DNA from: Peribacillus sp044761985
Lineage (GTDB): Bacteria > Bacillota > Bacilli > Bacillales > DSM-1321
NCBI RefSeq assembly: GCF_044761985.1
Contig: NZ_JBIWDK010000008.1
Span: 124,001-188,000, forward strand
Reading direction: 5' to 3'
DNA length: 64,000 nt
In this document: in pieces, positions 49,327 to 58,152 of the stretch
How positions within the stretch are numbered: position 1 is the first letter of the stretch
Layout: each line of letters opens with the position of its first letter
Notes under the pieces: generated by a model
Told to the model about the DNA's origin: nothing
What the model saw: only the letters and a program-made list of their open reading frames with translations
Database searches by the model: none
Position numbers and translations under genes: made by a program

Positions 49327-52131
49327 ATGGAGAAAAAGAAAATGATTCAATTTGCGTCAGCTACCGTACTGGCCGCATCGACAATCGTCGCAGTGGCACC
49401 TGTGCAAACGGATGCTGCAACAACTAGCTTAAACAGTAAAATCAAAACAGCCAAGGCCACCATCAAAAAGCCGTTCGACACATACTTTTACTCTTCTAAA
49501 CTCGCTTCTATATCCACCATCAAGAAACAAACCAAAGCTGCCAAACAGGCTAAAAAAGACATAACCACTTCCATAAAAAAATCAACGTTACCTAAAAAAC
49601 AAAAAGACGAAAAACTAAAAGAAATCAAAGCCTATGATAAATACATAACACGGGCAGAGGGTTATGTTAAAGGCTATCAAAAGGCAGAAAAAGCAAAAGT
49701 AGCCCATAATAAAGCACTTACATCTCTGAAGAATTCCGTCATCGCCCAAAAACCGACGGAGGTTAAGAAAAAATATAACGCACTGGATTCCGCTGTGAAA
49801 AAGACAGAAAAGGACATTAAAGATACCGTGTACGGGGCCAAGATTGAAGCCCTTCTATATGACAAGTTCACCAAGGGAACGAAAAAATCCTTAAATGGGG
49901 ATCTTAAAGTGCCTTACTACTATGATAAGGCCGAGTATTGGATCGCAAAAGGGGACTTGAAAACGGCTGCCAAACGTATGGACGCCGTTTCTGGACAGTT
50001 GAAAAAGGTTAGCAAAACATCAAAGCTTGGTAAGGCCATCCATGCCTATGCTAAGAAAGTTACCGGAAAATACGAAGCGGCAGTCTATGCCGAAAAGAAA
50101 GAAGCAGTTGATAAGAAAGTACGTGCTTATGAAAAACTAGCAAACGGAGAGCTTAAGACGAGAGCTCAGATCGAAGCGGCTAAAAAAGCGAAAGCAGCCA
50201 TTAATCTAAAAGGAATCAACAAAGCAGATACAAAGGCTTTCCAAGCAAGGATTGCAGCAGCGGATAAGTTGGTTGGAAATGCTGAAGCAGGGCTTCAATT
50301 CACCCTTTCTTTAATGCACACAAATGACACGCATGCTCATTTGGAGAACGTGGCCAAGCGGGTGACTGCCGTTAAGGAAGTAAGGGAAAGTAAGCCGAAA
50401 GCGCTTTTGATCGATGCGGGTGACGTATTCTCTGGAACCTTGTATTTCAACGAATTCAAAGGTCAGGCCGATCTTCAATTCATGAACTTAATGAAATATG
50501 ACGTCATGACATTCGGAAACCATGAGTTCGATTTAGGATCGAGTGATGAAGGACACAAGGCATTAGCGGACTTTATTAAAGGAGCACAGTTTCCATTCGT
50601 CAGTTCGAACGTTGATTTTTCCAAAGACGATAGGTTCAAAGGTCTTTTCTCGGATCTATATTCAAGTGAACCCGAGAAGGGGAAAATCTACAATGGCATC
50701 GTGAAGGATATCGATGGTGAAAAGGTCGGGTTCTTTGGACTTACGACAGCAGAAACGAAAGATATTTCCAGCCCTGGAAGTGTCGCATTCGAGAACTACC
50801 TGGAAGAAGCAAACAAAGCCGTAAAAGCTTTCGAAGGCATGGGCGTGAATAAAATCGTCGCCATTTCTCATCTTGGTTATGACGACAATGCTGAATATGA
50901 CAATGATTTAACATTGGCCGCTAAAGTTAAAGGGATTGATGTAATCGTGGGTGGACATAGCCATACGCAGTTAGATGCTCCAGTCGTGATAAGTAAGGAT
51001 GATAAAGGACAAGCGAAAGATCCTACTGTGATTGTTCAAGCCTACCAATATAGTGATTACTTAGGAACGCTTGATGTGGAATTTGACCATAAAGGGAAAA
51101 TCATAGGCCAAGCAGGGCAGTTAATCAAGGTTGCCGACAAACAGGATGATGCGGAAGCTGCCAAGAAGTTGGAAACCTACTCCAAGAAGATCCAGGAAGT
51201 AAAAGAAAGCAAAACGGGCGCAACCGCAGTGAAGGCTATGCCAAGTCCGCGTGATTCAGGTGACGTTACGAAACCAAGTGTCCGTAAAAATGAAACGGAA
51301 TTAGGGAATCTGATTACAGATGCCATGCTGACGAAAGCAAAAGAATTTAATAAAGATACGGTCATCGCCTTCCAAAATGGTGGGGGCATCCGTGCTGGAA
51401 TCGATCAAGGTGACATCACATTAGGGGATATCCTGACCGTGTTACCGTTTGGGAATACATTGGCGACTATGAAGCTAACTGGTGCGGAAATAACGCAAGC
51501 CTTGGAACATAGCGTGAGCCAAGCACCGAGAGAGAGTGGCGGTTTCCTACATGTAGCCGGCATGAAATTCACATATGACAGCACAAAGGAAGCGGGTAAA
51601 CGTGTTCAAAAGGTTGAAGTGAGGGGCCAAGATGGAACGTATAGCGAATTGGACAAAACCAAGCAATACACAGTAGCCACCAATGCCTTTACAGCCAAGG
51701 GAGGAGACGGATTTACTGTCTTCGCAAAAGCGTATGAAGAAGGAAGGGTAACGGACATCGGCCTTCCTGATTGGGAGAACCTTGCGGATTATGTAAGCCA
51801 GTTAAAAACGGTCAACCCAACCATCGAGGGACGGATTAAGGATGTTTCTGGGATTACACCAAATCCGGAACCAGGCACACCCACAGATCCTGATCCAGGC
51901 ACACCGGAAGATCCAACTAAAACATACGAGGGCGATACCAAATTGGATATCACAAACCTCTCGTCTTTGAAAAATATAGTAGTCAAAGGTGATTTAACCT
52001 TAACAGGAACTCCTTCAGAGACCTTTACAATTTCAGGTGTGACAGTGGAAGGGAATTTGGATGTTTCAAGTTTAGTCGGAACTAATTTCACCTTCACCGA
52101 TATTGATGTAAAGGGAGAAACTATTTTTTAA
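49327..52131 (+). CDS. Secreted 5'-nucleotidase / metallophosphoesterase with helical N-terminal domain
   Basis: A 934-residue secreted enzyme. Signal peptide MEKKKMIQFASATVLAASTIVAVAPVQTDA with AxA-type site; a Lys/Ala-rich helical region (about 30-310); a metallophosphatase domain starting at LMHTNDTHAH (about 330) with GDVFSG, GNHEFD (about 397) and GGHSHTQL; a 5'-nucleotidase C-terminal domain with FQNGGGIRAG (about 682) and TNAFTAKGGDGF; a Pro-rich linker PEPGTPTDPDPGTPEDPT; and a short beta-repeat tail. No LPxTG motif. It removes phosphate from nucleotides outside the cell and precedes a secreted nuclease gene, so both probably scavenge phosphate and nucleosides. GGGAGG precedes ATG 49327. 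Confidence 0.88.
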   Translation: MEKKKMIQFASATVLAASTIVAVAPVQTDAATTSLNSKIKTAKATIKKPFDTYFYSSKLASISTIKKQTKAAKQAKKDITTSIKKSTLPKKQKDEKLKEIKAYDKYITRAEGYVKGYQKAEKAKVAHNKALTSLKNSVIAQKPTEVKKKYNALDSAVKKTEKDIKDTVYGAKIEALLYDKFTKGTKKSLNGDLKVPYYYDKAEYWIAKGDLKTAAKRMDAVSGQLKKVSKTSKLGKAIHAYAKKVTGKYEAAVYAEKKEAVDKKVRAYEKLANGELKTRAQIEAAKKAKAAINLKGINKADTKAFQARIAAADKLVGNAEAGLQFTLSLMHTNDTHAHLENVAKRVTAVKEVRESKPKALLIDAGDVFSGTLYFNEFKGQADLQFMNLMKYDVMTFGNHEFDLGSSDEGHKALADFIKGAQFPFVSSNVDFSKDDRFKGLFSDLYSSEPEKGKIYNGIVKDIDGEKVGFFGLTTAETKDISSPGSVAFENYLEEANKAVKAFEGMGVNKIVAISHLGYDDNAEYDNDLTLAAKVKGIDVIVGGHSHTQLDAPVVISKDDKGQAKDPTVIVQAYQYSDYLGTLDVEFDHKGKIIGQAGQLIKVADKQDDAEAAKKLETYSKKIQEVKESKTGATAVKAMPSPRDSGDVTKPSVRKNETELGNLITDAMLTKAKEFNKDTVIAFQNGGGIRAGIDQGDITLGDILTVLPFGNTLATMKLTGAEITQALEHSVSQAPRESGGFLHVAGMKFTYDSTKEAGKRVQKVEVRGQDGTYSELDKTKQYTVATNAFTAKGGDGFTVFAKAYEEGRVTDIGLPDWENLADYVSQLKTVNPTIEGRIKDVSGITPNPEPGTPTDPDPGTPEDPTKTYEGDTKLDITNLSSLKNIVVKGDLTLTGTPSETFTISGVTVEGNLDVSSLVGTNFTFTDIDVKGETIF

Positions 52132-52137
52132 GTAGAA

Positions 52138-52168
52138 AGCGGATATTATCAGTATGATAATATCCGCT
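52138..52168. terminator. Intercistronic hairpin between nucleotidase and nuclease genes
   Basis: Perfect 13-bp stem AGCGGATATTATC / GATAATATCCGCT with a 5-base loop. There is no T run after it, so it may be a processing or partial termination site instead of a full terminator. Confidence 0.5.
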
Positions 52169-52216
52169 ATTAAAAAACTTTCACAGATTCTTAAAAAATT
52201 GTTAGGAGAGTGCTGA

Positions 52217-55200
52217 ATGACTAAACGTTTGAAATCCTTATTTAAAGTTTCTTTAGTCTTAATGTTAATCTTGAGTTTTCTAGTTCCTGTTTCATATAGT
52301 AAGGAAGCGCAAGCGGAAATGATTTTAACAGTTGCGGATGCAATTGCCGATAACAGTTCAGGTAGTAAGGCTACTGTTGAAGGCTATATTGTTGGTTTTT
52401 ACACAGATAAAGGTGCAATTAAAGAAGGATCAATTACAGATACCAATATAGCGATTGCAGATTCTCCTTCAGAAACTGATAAAAGCAAAATCATGCCGGT
52501 GGAATTATCAGCTGCATCTGGCTACAGACCAATCTTTGGCTTGAAATCAAACCCTAGTTATCTAGGGAAAAAGGTTCGAATATCTGGCTCACTTATAAAG
52601 TATTTTAGTGTGCCAGGATTGAAAACTCCAACATTAATTGAAATCCTTGATGATGAACCGAGCGAAGATACACCAGTAAAAGGAACGGTTAAAGAAGTTC
52701 GAGAAATGAAACAAGGATCTTTAGCATCAACAAAGGGTATTGTTACCGCTGTATTTGGAGGCTCAAATGATACCGTCTATATCCAGGATGAAACAGCAGG
52801 AATAGTCCTTTATGGTCCAAGTCTAGGGCTGAAAGAAGGGGATGAAGTAGACGTAACAGGAAAATTAACCGAGTATTCAGGTTTGTTGGAACTGGCTGTT
52901 ACGAAAGGTGATATAAAAGTAATAAAAGAAAATGTGGCTGTTCCAGAAGCCGAGTTAATAAAAGCAGCAGATTTAAAAGAGGAAAAAGAAGCTTCATTGC
53001 TTAAGTTAAAAGGAGTCACCATTGTATCCCTTAGCAGTTCAAATTATACGGCTAAAGATGAAGATGGAACGACTTTCATCATTCGTACAACAAATCCAAC
53101 ACTGCTTTCCGTTGGGAAAAGGTATGATTTCGTATCAGGGGTATTGGGGGCTTTCGGAAGCACATATCAATTACTTCCAAGAAGTGCGGATGACATTGTA
53201 GAAGATGTAAACAAAGTCCAATCTGTTACAGCCGACCCTGCAGCAGGGTTTATTAAGGCAGGGGAAAAGGTTACTTTATCTACAGGAACGGAAGGGGCAA
53301 CGATTCACTACACCACAGATGAAAGCGAACCGACGAGTACTAGTGATATTTTCACCCAACCGATTGAAATTCAAAAAAATATGGTGATAAAGGCGAAAGC
53401 ACTTAAGGAAGGCTTGACGGATAGCGAGGTATCTACATTCTCTTATACGATTCAAGATGGAGAAGTGAGAATTCATGATATTCAAGGTGAAGGACATTCC
53501 TCTCCGTATGATGGCTCGAATGTTAATGATATTGAAGGGATTGTTACGTATGTTTCAGGAACTTCAGAGTTTTATATTCAAGATCAAAAACCAGATAATA
53601 ATATCAAAACATCTGAAGGAATACTCGTTTATAAGTCAGGACATAACGTAAAGATAGGTGACGTTGTAAAAGTAAACGGTCAAGTGAAAGAATATTATGT
53701 AGGTAATGCGCAAGGGACGGACTTACCTGTAACTGAAATCGCAGCTTCCTCCATTACTCCACTTTCAACGGGTAACGAACTGCCGGCACCGATAGTAATC
53801 GGAAAAGATCGCATTCCACCTACTGAAACAATCGATAGCGATAGTTTTGCCCAATTTAATCCTGACAAAGATGGAATCGACTTTTACGAAAGTATAGAAG
53901 GCATGTTTGTAGAAATTCAAAATCCAAAAGTAGTATCTCCACAATACTCTGGTAAACTTGTAGTCATCCCTAAACAACTAGAAAGCAATACGAATGCAGG
54001 TGGAGTAAAATTAACGGCAACAGATGGAAATCCAGAAAGGATTCACATTGATGTGAATTCTAGTTTACAAGCAAAAGCAGGCGATTATTTTGAGGGTTCT
54101 ATAACAGGTGTAATGGGCTATGCAAGTAGCAATTATAAACTGTTAACGGATAAAAGTAAGTTACCAGAATTAATAGCTGGAAAAACGGTTCAAGAAACCA
54201 CTTTGTTACCAGAAGACGATAGTAAATTATCGATAGCCTCTTATAATATTGAAAACTTTTCAATGGCTACGGGTACAGAAAAGGTAGAAAGAATAGTGAA
54301 TTCCATTATTAAAAATATGAAAACGCCAGATATCATCGGTTTAGTCGAAGTACAAGATGATAATGGTGCAACGGATAACGGTGTTACAACGGCTGAGGGA
54401 TCAGCAAAAGTGTTAATTGATAAAATCAAAGCACTTGGTGGACCAGAGTATAGGTATACAGAAGTTGCTCCAATTAACAATCAAGATGGAGGTCAACCAG
54501 GAGGGAATATTCGTCCAGGTTTCTTATATAATCCTTCCCGAGTGACATTAGTTGAAGGAAAGAAGGGCTCAGCAACAGAAGCTGTTAAGTATAAGGAGGG
54601 CAAGTTAACTTTAAATCCAGGGTTGGTTGATCCAACGAATGGAGCTTTTAGTTCAAGTAGGAAGCCTTTAGCTGCTCAGTTTGAATTTAATGGTGAGAAT
54701 GTTGTAGTTGTGGCTAACCATTTTAATTCTAAAAGTGGAGATCATTCCTTATTCGGTAGCACTCAACCACCAGTATTCTCAAGTGAAGTGCAAAGAAATA
54801 AAATTGCAACGGTAGTGAATGGTTTTGTTAAAGATATTAAAAGTGAAAATCCGAAAGCCAATGTCGTGGTACTAGGAGATTTAAATGATTATGAATTTTC
54901 CAATCCATTAGCCAAATTAAAAGGTAATGAATTAACCAATATGATTGATGAAGTACCTTTTGAAAAACGCTATACGTATTCGTTTGAAGGAAACTCCCAA
55001 GTACTCGATCATATCCTTGTATCCAACAATATGGCAGAATCCACAAAGGTGGACATCGTTCATATTAACTCCTCTTTCATGGAAACACATGGACGGGCAA
55101 GCGATCATGATCCTGTATTGATTCAGACGGACTTAACGGCGTCAGGAACCGTAGAGCCTATCGTTCCGGAAAAGACGTATCAGTTATCAAAGTTCAACAC

Positions 55201-56506
55201 AAAGAAACTTACGATTGCTTCACCGAGCGTCTTGATTGATCTTGATGGAGACTCTACCATCCAAGAGGGCATCTTCATCAAGAGTGCCTATGCCAAACTG
55301 CAGGGTTCAGGTTTGAAAAATACAAAAGTGATCCTTGAGCCGACCAAAGCAGGCGCGATTATTGATTTCGGTGGCGCTAAGGTCAAAGAAGTCATCATCG
55401 AAAATGCGAACATCAAAGAAATCAGAGGCGCTGAAAATGTTCAGAAATGGTCTGCTGAAGACGGCGTCGATACAACGGGCATCAAATTCTTGAATGCAAA
55501 AGGGGAAGCGATTGTTTCTCCTTTCGCTTCTAAGGAAAATAAAGCTCCAACTGTAAAGAAGAAAATAGAAAATGTAGATGTGAAAGTGGGTTCGACGGTC
55601 ACTCTTAATCTACGTGAATACTTTGAAGATCCAGATAATGATCCACTAACCTTTGAGTCTACGATTGGTACAATAGCTGGCTCAACGTTGACTCTTCCTA
55701 CTGATAAAGTGGGAGATTATCTTGTCGCTGTAACAGCTAAGGACAAGTCTTCAGAAGTGATTGCTCGTTTCAGCCTGAAAGTATCAGAGGATAAACAAAT
55801 CGAAGCATATTATGAGAAAGCGTCCGGAAAAACGGGTAAGGAATTGAAAGCGACGCTCCACACCATCATCAAAAGCCAGACAAAGTTGACGTATGCTCAA
55901 GTATGGGATGGCATTAAGGATGCAGATGAAGATCCAAAGAATTCTAAGAATGTCATCTTGCTGTACTCTGGAAAATCCATTTCGAAATCTTCAAATGGAG
56001 GGAATGTGGGTCAGTGGAATCGTGAGCATGTATGGGCAAAATCCCATGGGAATTTTGGGACAAGCGTAGGTCCGGGGACAGATCTTCATCACCTTCGTCC
56101 GGAAGATGTGCAAGTGAATAGTAAACGAGGACATCTGGACTTCGACAATGGAGGACAGGCATATAGCGGCTGTGATTGTAAGGTTGATTCGGATTCATGG
56201 GAGCCACCTGACAATGTTAAAGGCGATGTCGCCCGCATGTTGTTTTATATGGCCGTTCGCTATGAAGGAAACGGTGAGCTTGACTTGGAACTTTCCGATA
56301 CGGTCAATACGTATCCAAAGCCGCTTCATGGAAAGTTATCAACGCTTTTGAAGTGGAATGAACTTGATCCAGTTGATGAATTTGAGAGCAACCGCAATGA
56401 TGTCATTTATGAAAAATGGCAGCACAATCGTAATCCATTCATCGACCATCCTGAATGGGCCAACGAGATTTGGGGTCCGGCCAAGGATTTGAAAAAAGCG
56501 AGTTAG
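52217..56506 (+). CDS. Secreted multidomain nuclease: OB folds, EEP nuclease and endonuclease I domains
   Basis: A 1429-residue secreted protein. Order: signal peptide (1-34, ending EAQAE), DUF6359/YhcR-type OB folds (about 36-330), a chitobiase C-terminal-like domain (GATIHYTTDESEPTS, about 350-410), another OB region (about 415-650), an endonuclease/exonuclease/phosphatase domain (about 668-975, SYNIENF, GLVEVQD, LGDLNDYEF, LDHILVS, ASDHDPV), a beta stalk (about 990-1100), a cadherin-like domain (YFEDPDNDPLTF) and an endonuclease I domain (about 1200-1425, WNREHVWAKSHG). Two nuclease centres in one chain is unusual. No wall-anchor motif. GTTAGGAGAG precedes the ATG. Confidence 0.9.
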   Translation: MTKRLKSLFKVSLVLMLILSFLVPVSYSKEAQAEMILTVADAIADNSSGSKATVEGYIVGFYTDKGAIKEGSITDTNIAIADSPSETDKSKIMPVELSAASGYRPIFGLKSNPSYLGKKVRISGSLIKYFSVPGLKTPTLIEILDDEPSEDTPVKGTVKEVREMKQGSLASTKGIVTAVFGGSNDTVYIQDETAGIVLYGPSLGLKEGDEVDVTGKLTEYSGLLELAVTKGDIKVIKENVAVPEAELIKAADLKEEKEASLLKLKGVTIVSLSSSNYTAKDEDGTTFIIRTTNPTLLSVGKRYDFVSGVLGAFGSTYQLLPRSADDIVEDVNKVQSVTADPAAGFIKAGEKVTLSTGTEGATIHYTTDESEPTSTSDIFTQPIEIQKNMVIKAKALKEGLTDSEVSTFSYTIQDGEVRIHDIQGEGHSSPYDGSNVNDIEGIVTYVSGTSEFYIQDQKPDNNIKTSEGILVYKSGHNVKIGDVVKVNGQVKEYYVGNAQGTDLPVTEIAASSITPLSTGNELPAPIVIGKDRIPPTETIDSDSFAQFNPDKDGIDFYESIEGMFVEIQNPKVVSPQYSGKLVVIPKQLESNTNAGGVKLTATDGNPERIHIDVNSSLQAKAGDYFEGSITGVMGYASSNYKLLTDKSKLPELIAGKTVQETTLLPEDDSKLSIASYNIENFSMATGTEKVERIVNSIIKNMKTPDIIGLVEVQDDNGATDNGVTTAEGSAKVLIDKIKALGGPEYRYTEVAPINNQDGGQPGGNIRPGFLYNPSRVTLVEGKKGSATEAVKYKEGKLTLNPGLVDPTNGAFSSSRKPLAAQFEFNGENVVVVANHFNSKSGDHSLFGSTQPPVFSSEVQRNKIATVVNGFVKDIKSENPKANVVVLGDLNDYEFSNPLAKLKGNELTNMIDEVPFEKRYTYSFEGNSQVLDHILVSNNMAESTKVDIVHINSSFMETHGRASDHDPVLIQTDLTASGTVEPIVPEKTYQLSKFNTKKLTIASPSVLIDLDGDSTIQEGIFIKSAYAKLQGSGLKNTKVILEPTKAGAIIDFGGAKVKEVIIENANIKEIRGAENVQKWSAEDGVDTTGIKFLNAKGEAIVSPFASKENKAPTVKKKIENVDVKVGSTVTLNLREYFEDPDNDPLTFESTIGTIAGSTLTLPTDKVGDYLVAVTAKDKSSEVIARFSLKVSEDKQIEAYYEKASGKTGKELKATLHTIIKSQTKLTYAQVWDGIKDADEDPKNSKNVILLYSGKSISKSSNGGNVGQWNREHVWAKSHGNFGTSVGPGTDLHHLRPEDVQVNSKRGHLDFDNGGQAYSGCDCKVDSDSWEPPDNVKGDVARMLFYMAVRYEGNGELDLELSDTVNTYPKPLHGKLSTLLKWNELDPVDEFESNRNDVIYEKWQHNRNPFIDHPEWANEIWGPAKDLKKAS

Positions 56507-56522
56507 TTCTTAAAAAGTAGAA

Positions 56523-56566
56523 AACGACGAAAAGAGCATGGATACAACCATGCTCTTTTCGTCGTT
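56523..56566. terminator. Bidirectional terminator after the nuclease gene
   Basis: Perfect 19-bp stem, outer arms AACGACGAAAAGAG and CTCTTTTCGTCGTT, 6-base loop. It serves the nuclease gene and the convergent 3D-domain gene. Confidence 0.85.
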
Positions 56567-56583
56567 ATAAAACTACTAGATTA

Positions 56584-57381
56584 TTAGTCTACTATCGTCA
56601 CTTTGACTTGTTTTTTACCCCAGATTAAAGCATCCGATTGTTTAGGGATGAATACATCGATCTTATTCCCTTTGATCGCTCCCCCAGTATCCACTGCGAG
56701 TGCTTTTCCGTAGCCTTCCACTTCCACTGTAGAACCTAATGGAATCACACTTGGATCGACAGCAATTACTCTTGCATCATCATATTTCTTCAGATTGACA
56801 CCCATTCTTGTAATTCCTGAGCACCCTTCACAGCTAGCCGTGTAAGCGGTACTTGAAACCGTCAAAGTCTTCGAAGAGTTACTAACTAAATTGGCTTTCG
56901 TTTCAAGCTTACTCATGGTTTTTGCCCCGGCGATTCCGTCGGCGGTCAATCCTTTTTGTTTTTGAAAGGTGGAGACAGCTTGTTTTGTACCGCTGCCGAA
57001 TATCCCATCAACCGTCGATGTGTATACATCCCACACCTTCAATAATTTTTGCAAATCGGCCACATGCTTACCGATATCCCCGGTACGCAATACTTGTATT
57101 TTTTGATTCGTTTGTAATCCTGCTATTCCATCGGCTTTCAGGTTCGACTTTTTCTGAAATTCCTTTACGGATTCTTTTGTAATGGAACCGTAGTACCCGG
57201 TTGCCTCATGATAGGGATAGACCCCTTTTGTCAGCAATGATTCTTGTAACTCTTTTACATCACTATGGCTTGTACCTTGCGATAGCGTTCGATCTCCAAG
57301 GGCAGCTTCACCTTTAGTCGGCATCGCTAATCCTATCATGAATATCGAAGCCGTGATGATTATGCATATAATGTTCTTCAT
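56584..57381 (-). CDS. Secreted 3D-domain protein with two peptidoglycan-binding domains
   Basis: A 265-residue secreted protein: signal peptide (MKNIICIIITASIFMIGLAMPTKGEA, split: hydrophobic core residues 4-20), two PG_binding_1 domains (SDVKELQESLLTKGVYP and KHVADLQKLLKVWDVY, each ending in KADGIAG or TADGIAG), and a C-terminal 3D domain with VIAVDPSVIPLGSTVEVEGYG and the catalytic Asp in AVDTGGAIKG and NKIDVFI. The 3D domain is shared with Rpf/MltA-like muralytic proteins such as YocH. It acts on cell wall. AAGGAGGAC precedes ATG 57381. Confidence 0.9.
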   Translation of the reverse strand: MKNIICIIITASIFMIGLAMPTKGEAALGDRTLSQGTSHSDVKELQESLLTKGVYPYHEATGYYGSITKESVKEFQKKSNLKADGIAGLQTNQKIQVLRTGDIGKHVADLQKLLKVWDVYTSTVDGIFGSGTKQAVSTFQKQKGLTADGIAGAKTMSKLETKANLVSNSSKTLTVSSTAYTASCEGCSGITRMGVNLKKYDDARVIAVDPSVIPLGSTVEVEGYGKALAVDTGGAIKGNKIDVFIPKQSDALIWGKKQVKVTIVD

Positions 57382-57672
57382 GTTTGTCCTCCTTGTTGTA
57401 TCTGCACGTATACAATTCGTTTGGTTAACGATTCTTACGTGCAGGGAAAGGAAAAACACAGCAAAGGGACCAAAGAACTGTTAATACATGTAACGGAATC
57501 TGAGAAAACGGGGAGGTTCGATGTGATTACAAATCCCTTGTTTCAGGGGATTTGGGTGTTTTTTACATGTGTTTTCAAGACCACATATGTAATGGTTCGT
57601 TCATATAGAGTTCATATTTGTGCTTTATAATGATAGTGAAATAAACTTTTAAATGGAATGGGGGATAAACGA

Positions 57673-57963
57673 ATGTTTTCTACAGCCATGGGCTGGTTCA
57701 GGTTCGTCACAATCATAGAAGGAATCTCCTATGTCCTATTACTCGGAGTGGGTCTACCAACTAAATTCATCATGGGTAATGAGGAGATTACGAGAATATT
57801 AGGCAGCATACACGGAGGACTTTTCATCGCATTTGGACTATTACTATTATATGTAGGCTTGAGAAAGAAATGGTCCTTTTTCAAAATGGCCCTAATCTTC
57901 ATCGCATCCTTCATTCCTATAGGGAACTTCGTGATCGATCGAAAAGTATTGAAACAAGCTTAA
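57673..57963 (+). CDS. DUF3817 family membrane protein
   Basis: A 96-residue protein with three predicted membrane helices, of the DUF3817 (YdzA-like) family. Motifs: RFVTIIEGISYVLLLGV, RILGSIHGGLFIAFG and ASFIPIGNFVIDRKV near the end. ATG 57673 lies 7 bases after GGGGGA; the upstream in-frame ATG 57658 overlaps the binding site. Function unknown. Own terminator follows. Confidence 0.85.
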   Translation: MFSTAMGWFRFVTIIEGISYVLLLGVGLPTKFIMGNEEITRILGSIHGGLFIAFGLLLLYVGLRKKWSFFKMALIFIASFIPIGNFVIDRKVLKQA

Positions 57964-57967
57964 ATCC

Positions 57968-58005
57968 AAAAGGGACGTGCCGATTAACTAGGCGCGTCCC
58001 TTTTT
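57968..58005 (+). terminator. Terminator of the DUF3817 gene
   Basis: Stem AAAAGGGACGTGCC / GGCGCGTCCCTTTT with one mismatch, followed by T. Confidence 0.85.
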
Positions 58006-58025
58006 AAATCAACGACAGAGCATTA

Positions 58026-58129
58026 GACTGATAAATTCCCTTTTTTGACCGATAAAAGGGGAGTTAGACCGATAAATAGGCAAGTTTGACCGATAAAACC
58101 GCCAAACTGACCGATAAATGAATGAAATG
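58026..58129. repeat. Intergenic array of five 20-21 bp units, core GACCGATAAA
   Basis: Units start at 58026, 58047, 58067, 58088 and 58109. First unit GACTGATAAATTCCC, the rest GACCGATAAA plus ten or eleven variable bases. Same core, unit number, strand on the map and special first unit as the array at 18739. Located between the 3' ends of two convergent genes. Confidence 0.85.
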
Positions 58130-58152
58130 AAGAATCCGTTAGCAAACAGTTT

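Noticed and set aside
57421..57630. 69-codon frame upstream of the DUF3817 gene.
   Set aside because: It overlaps the 5' region of the 3D-domain gene and shows no protein-like composition or ribosome binding site.
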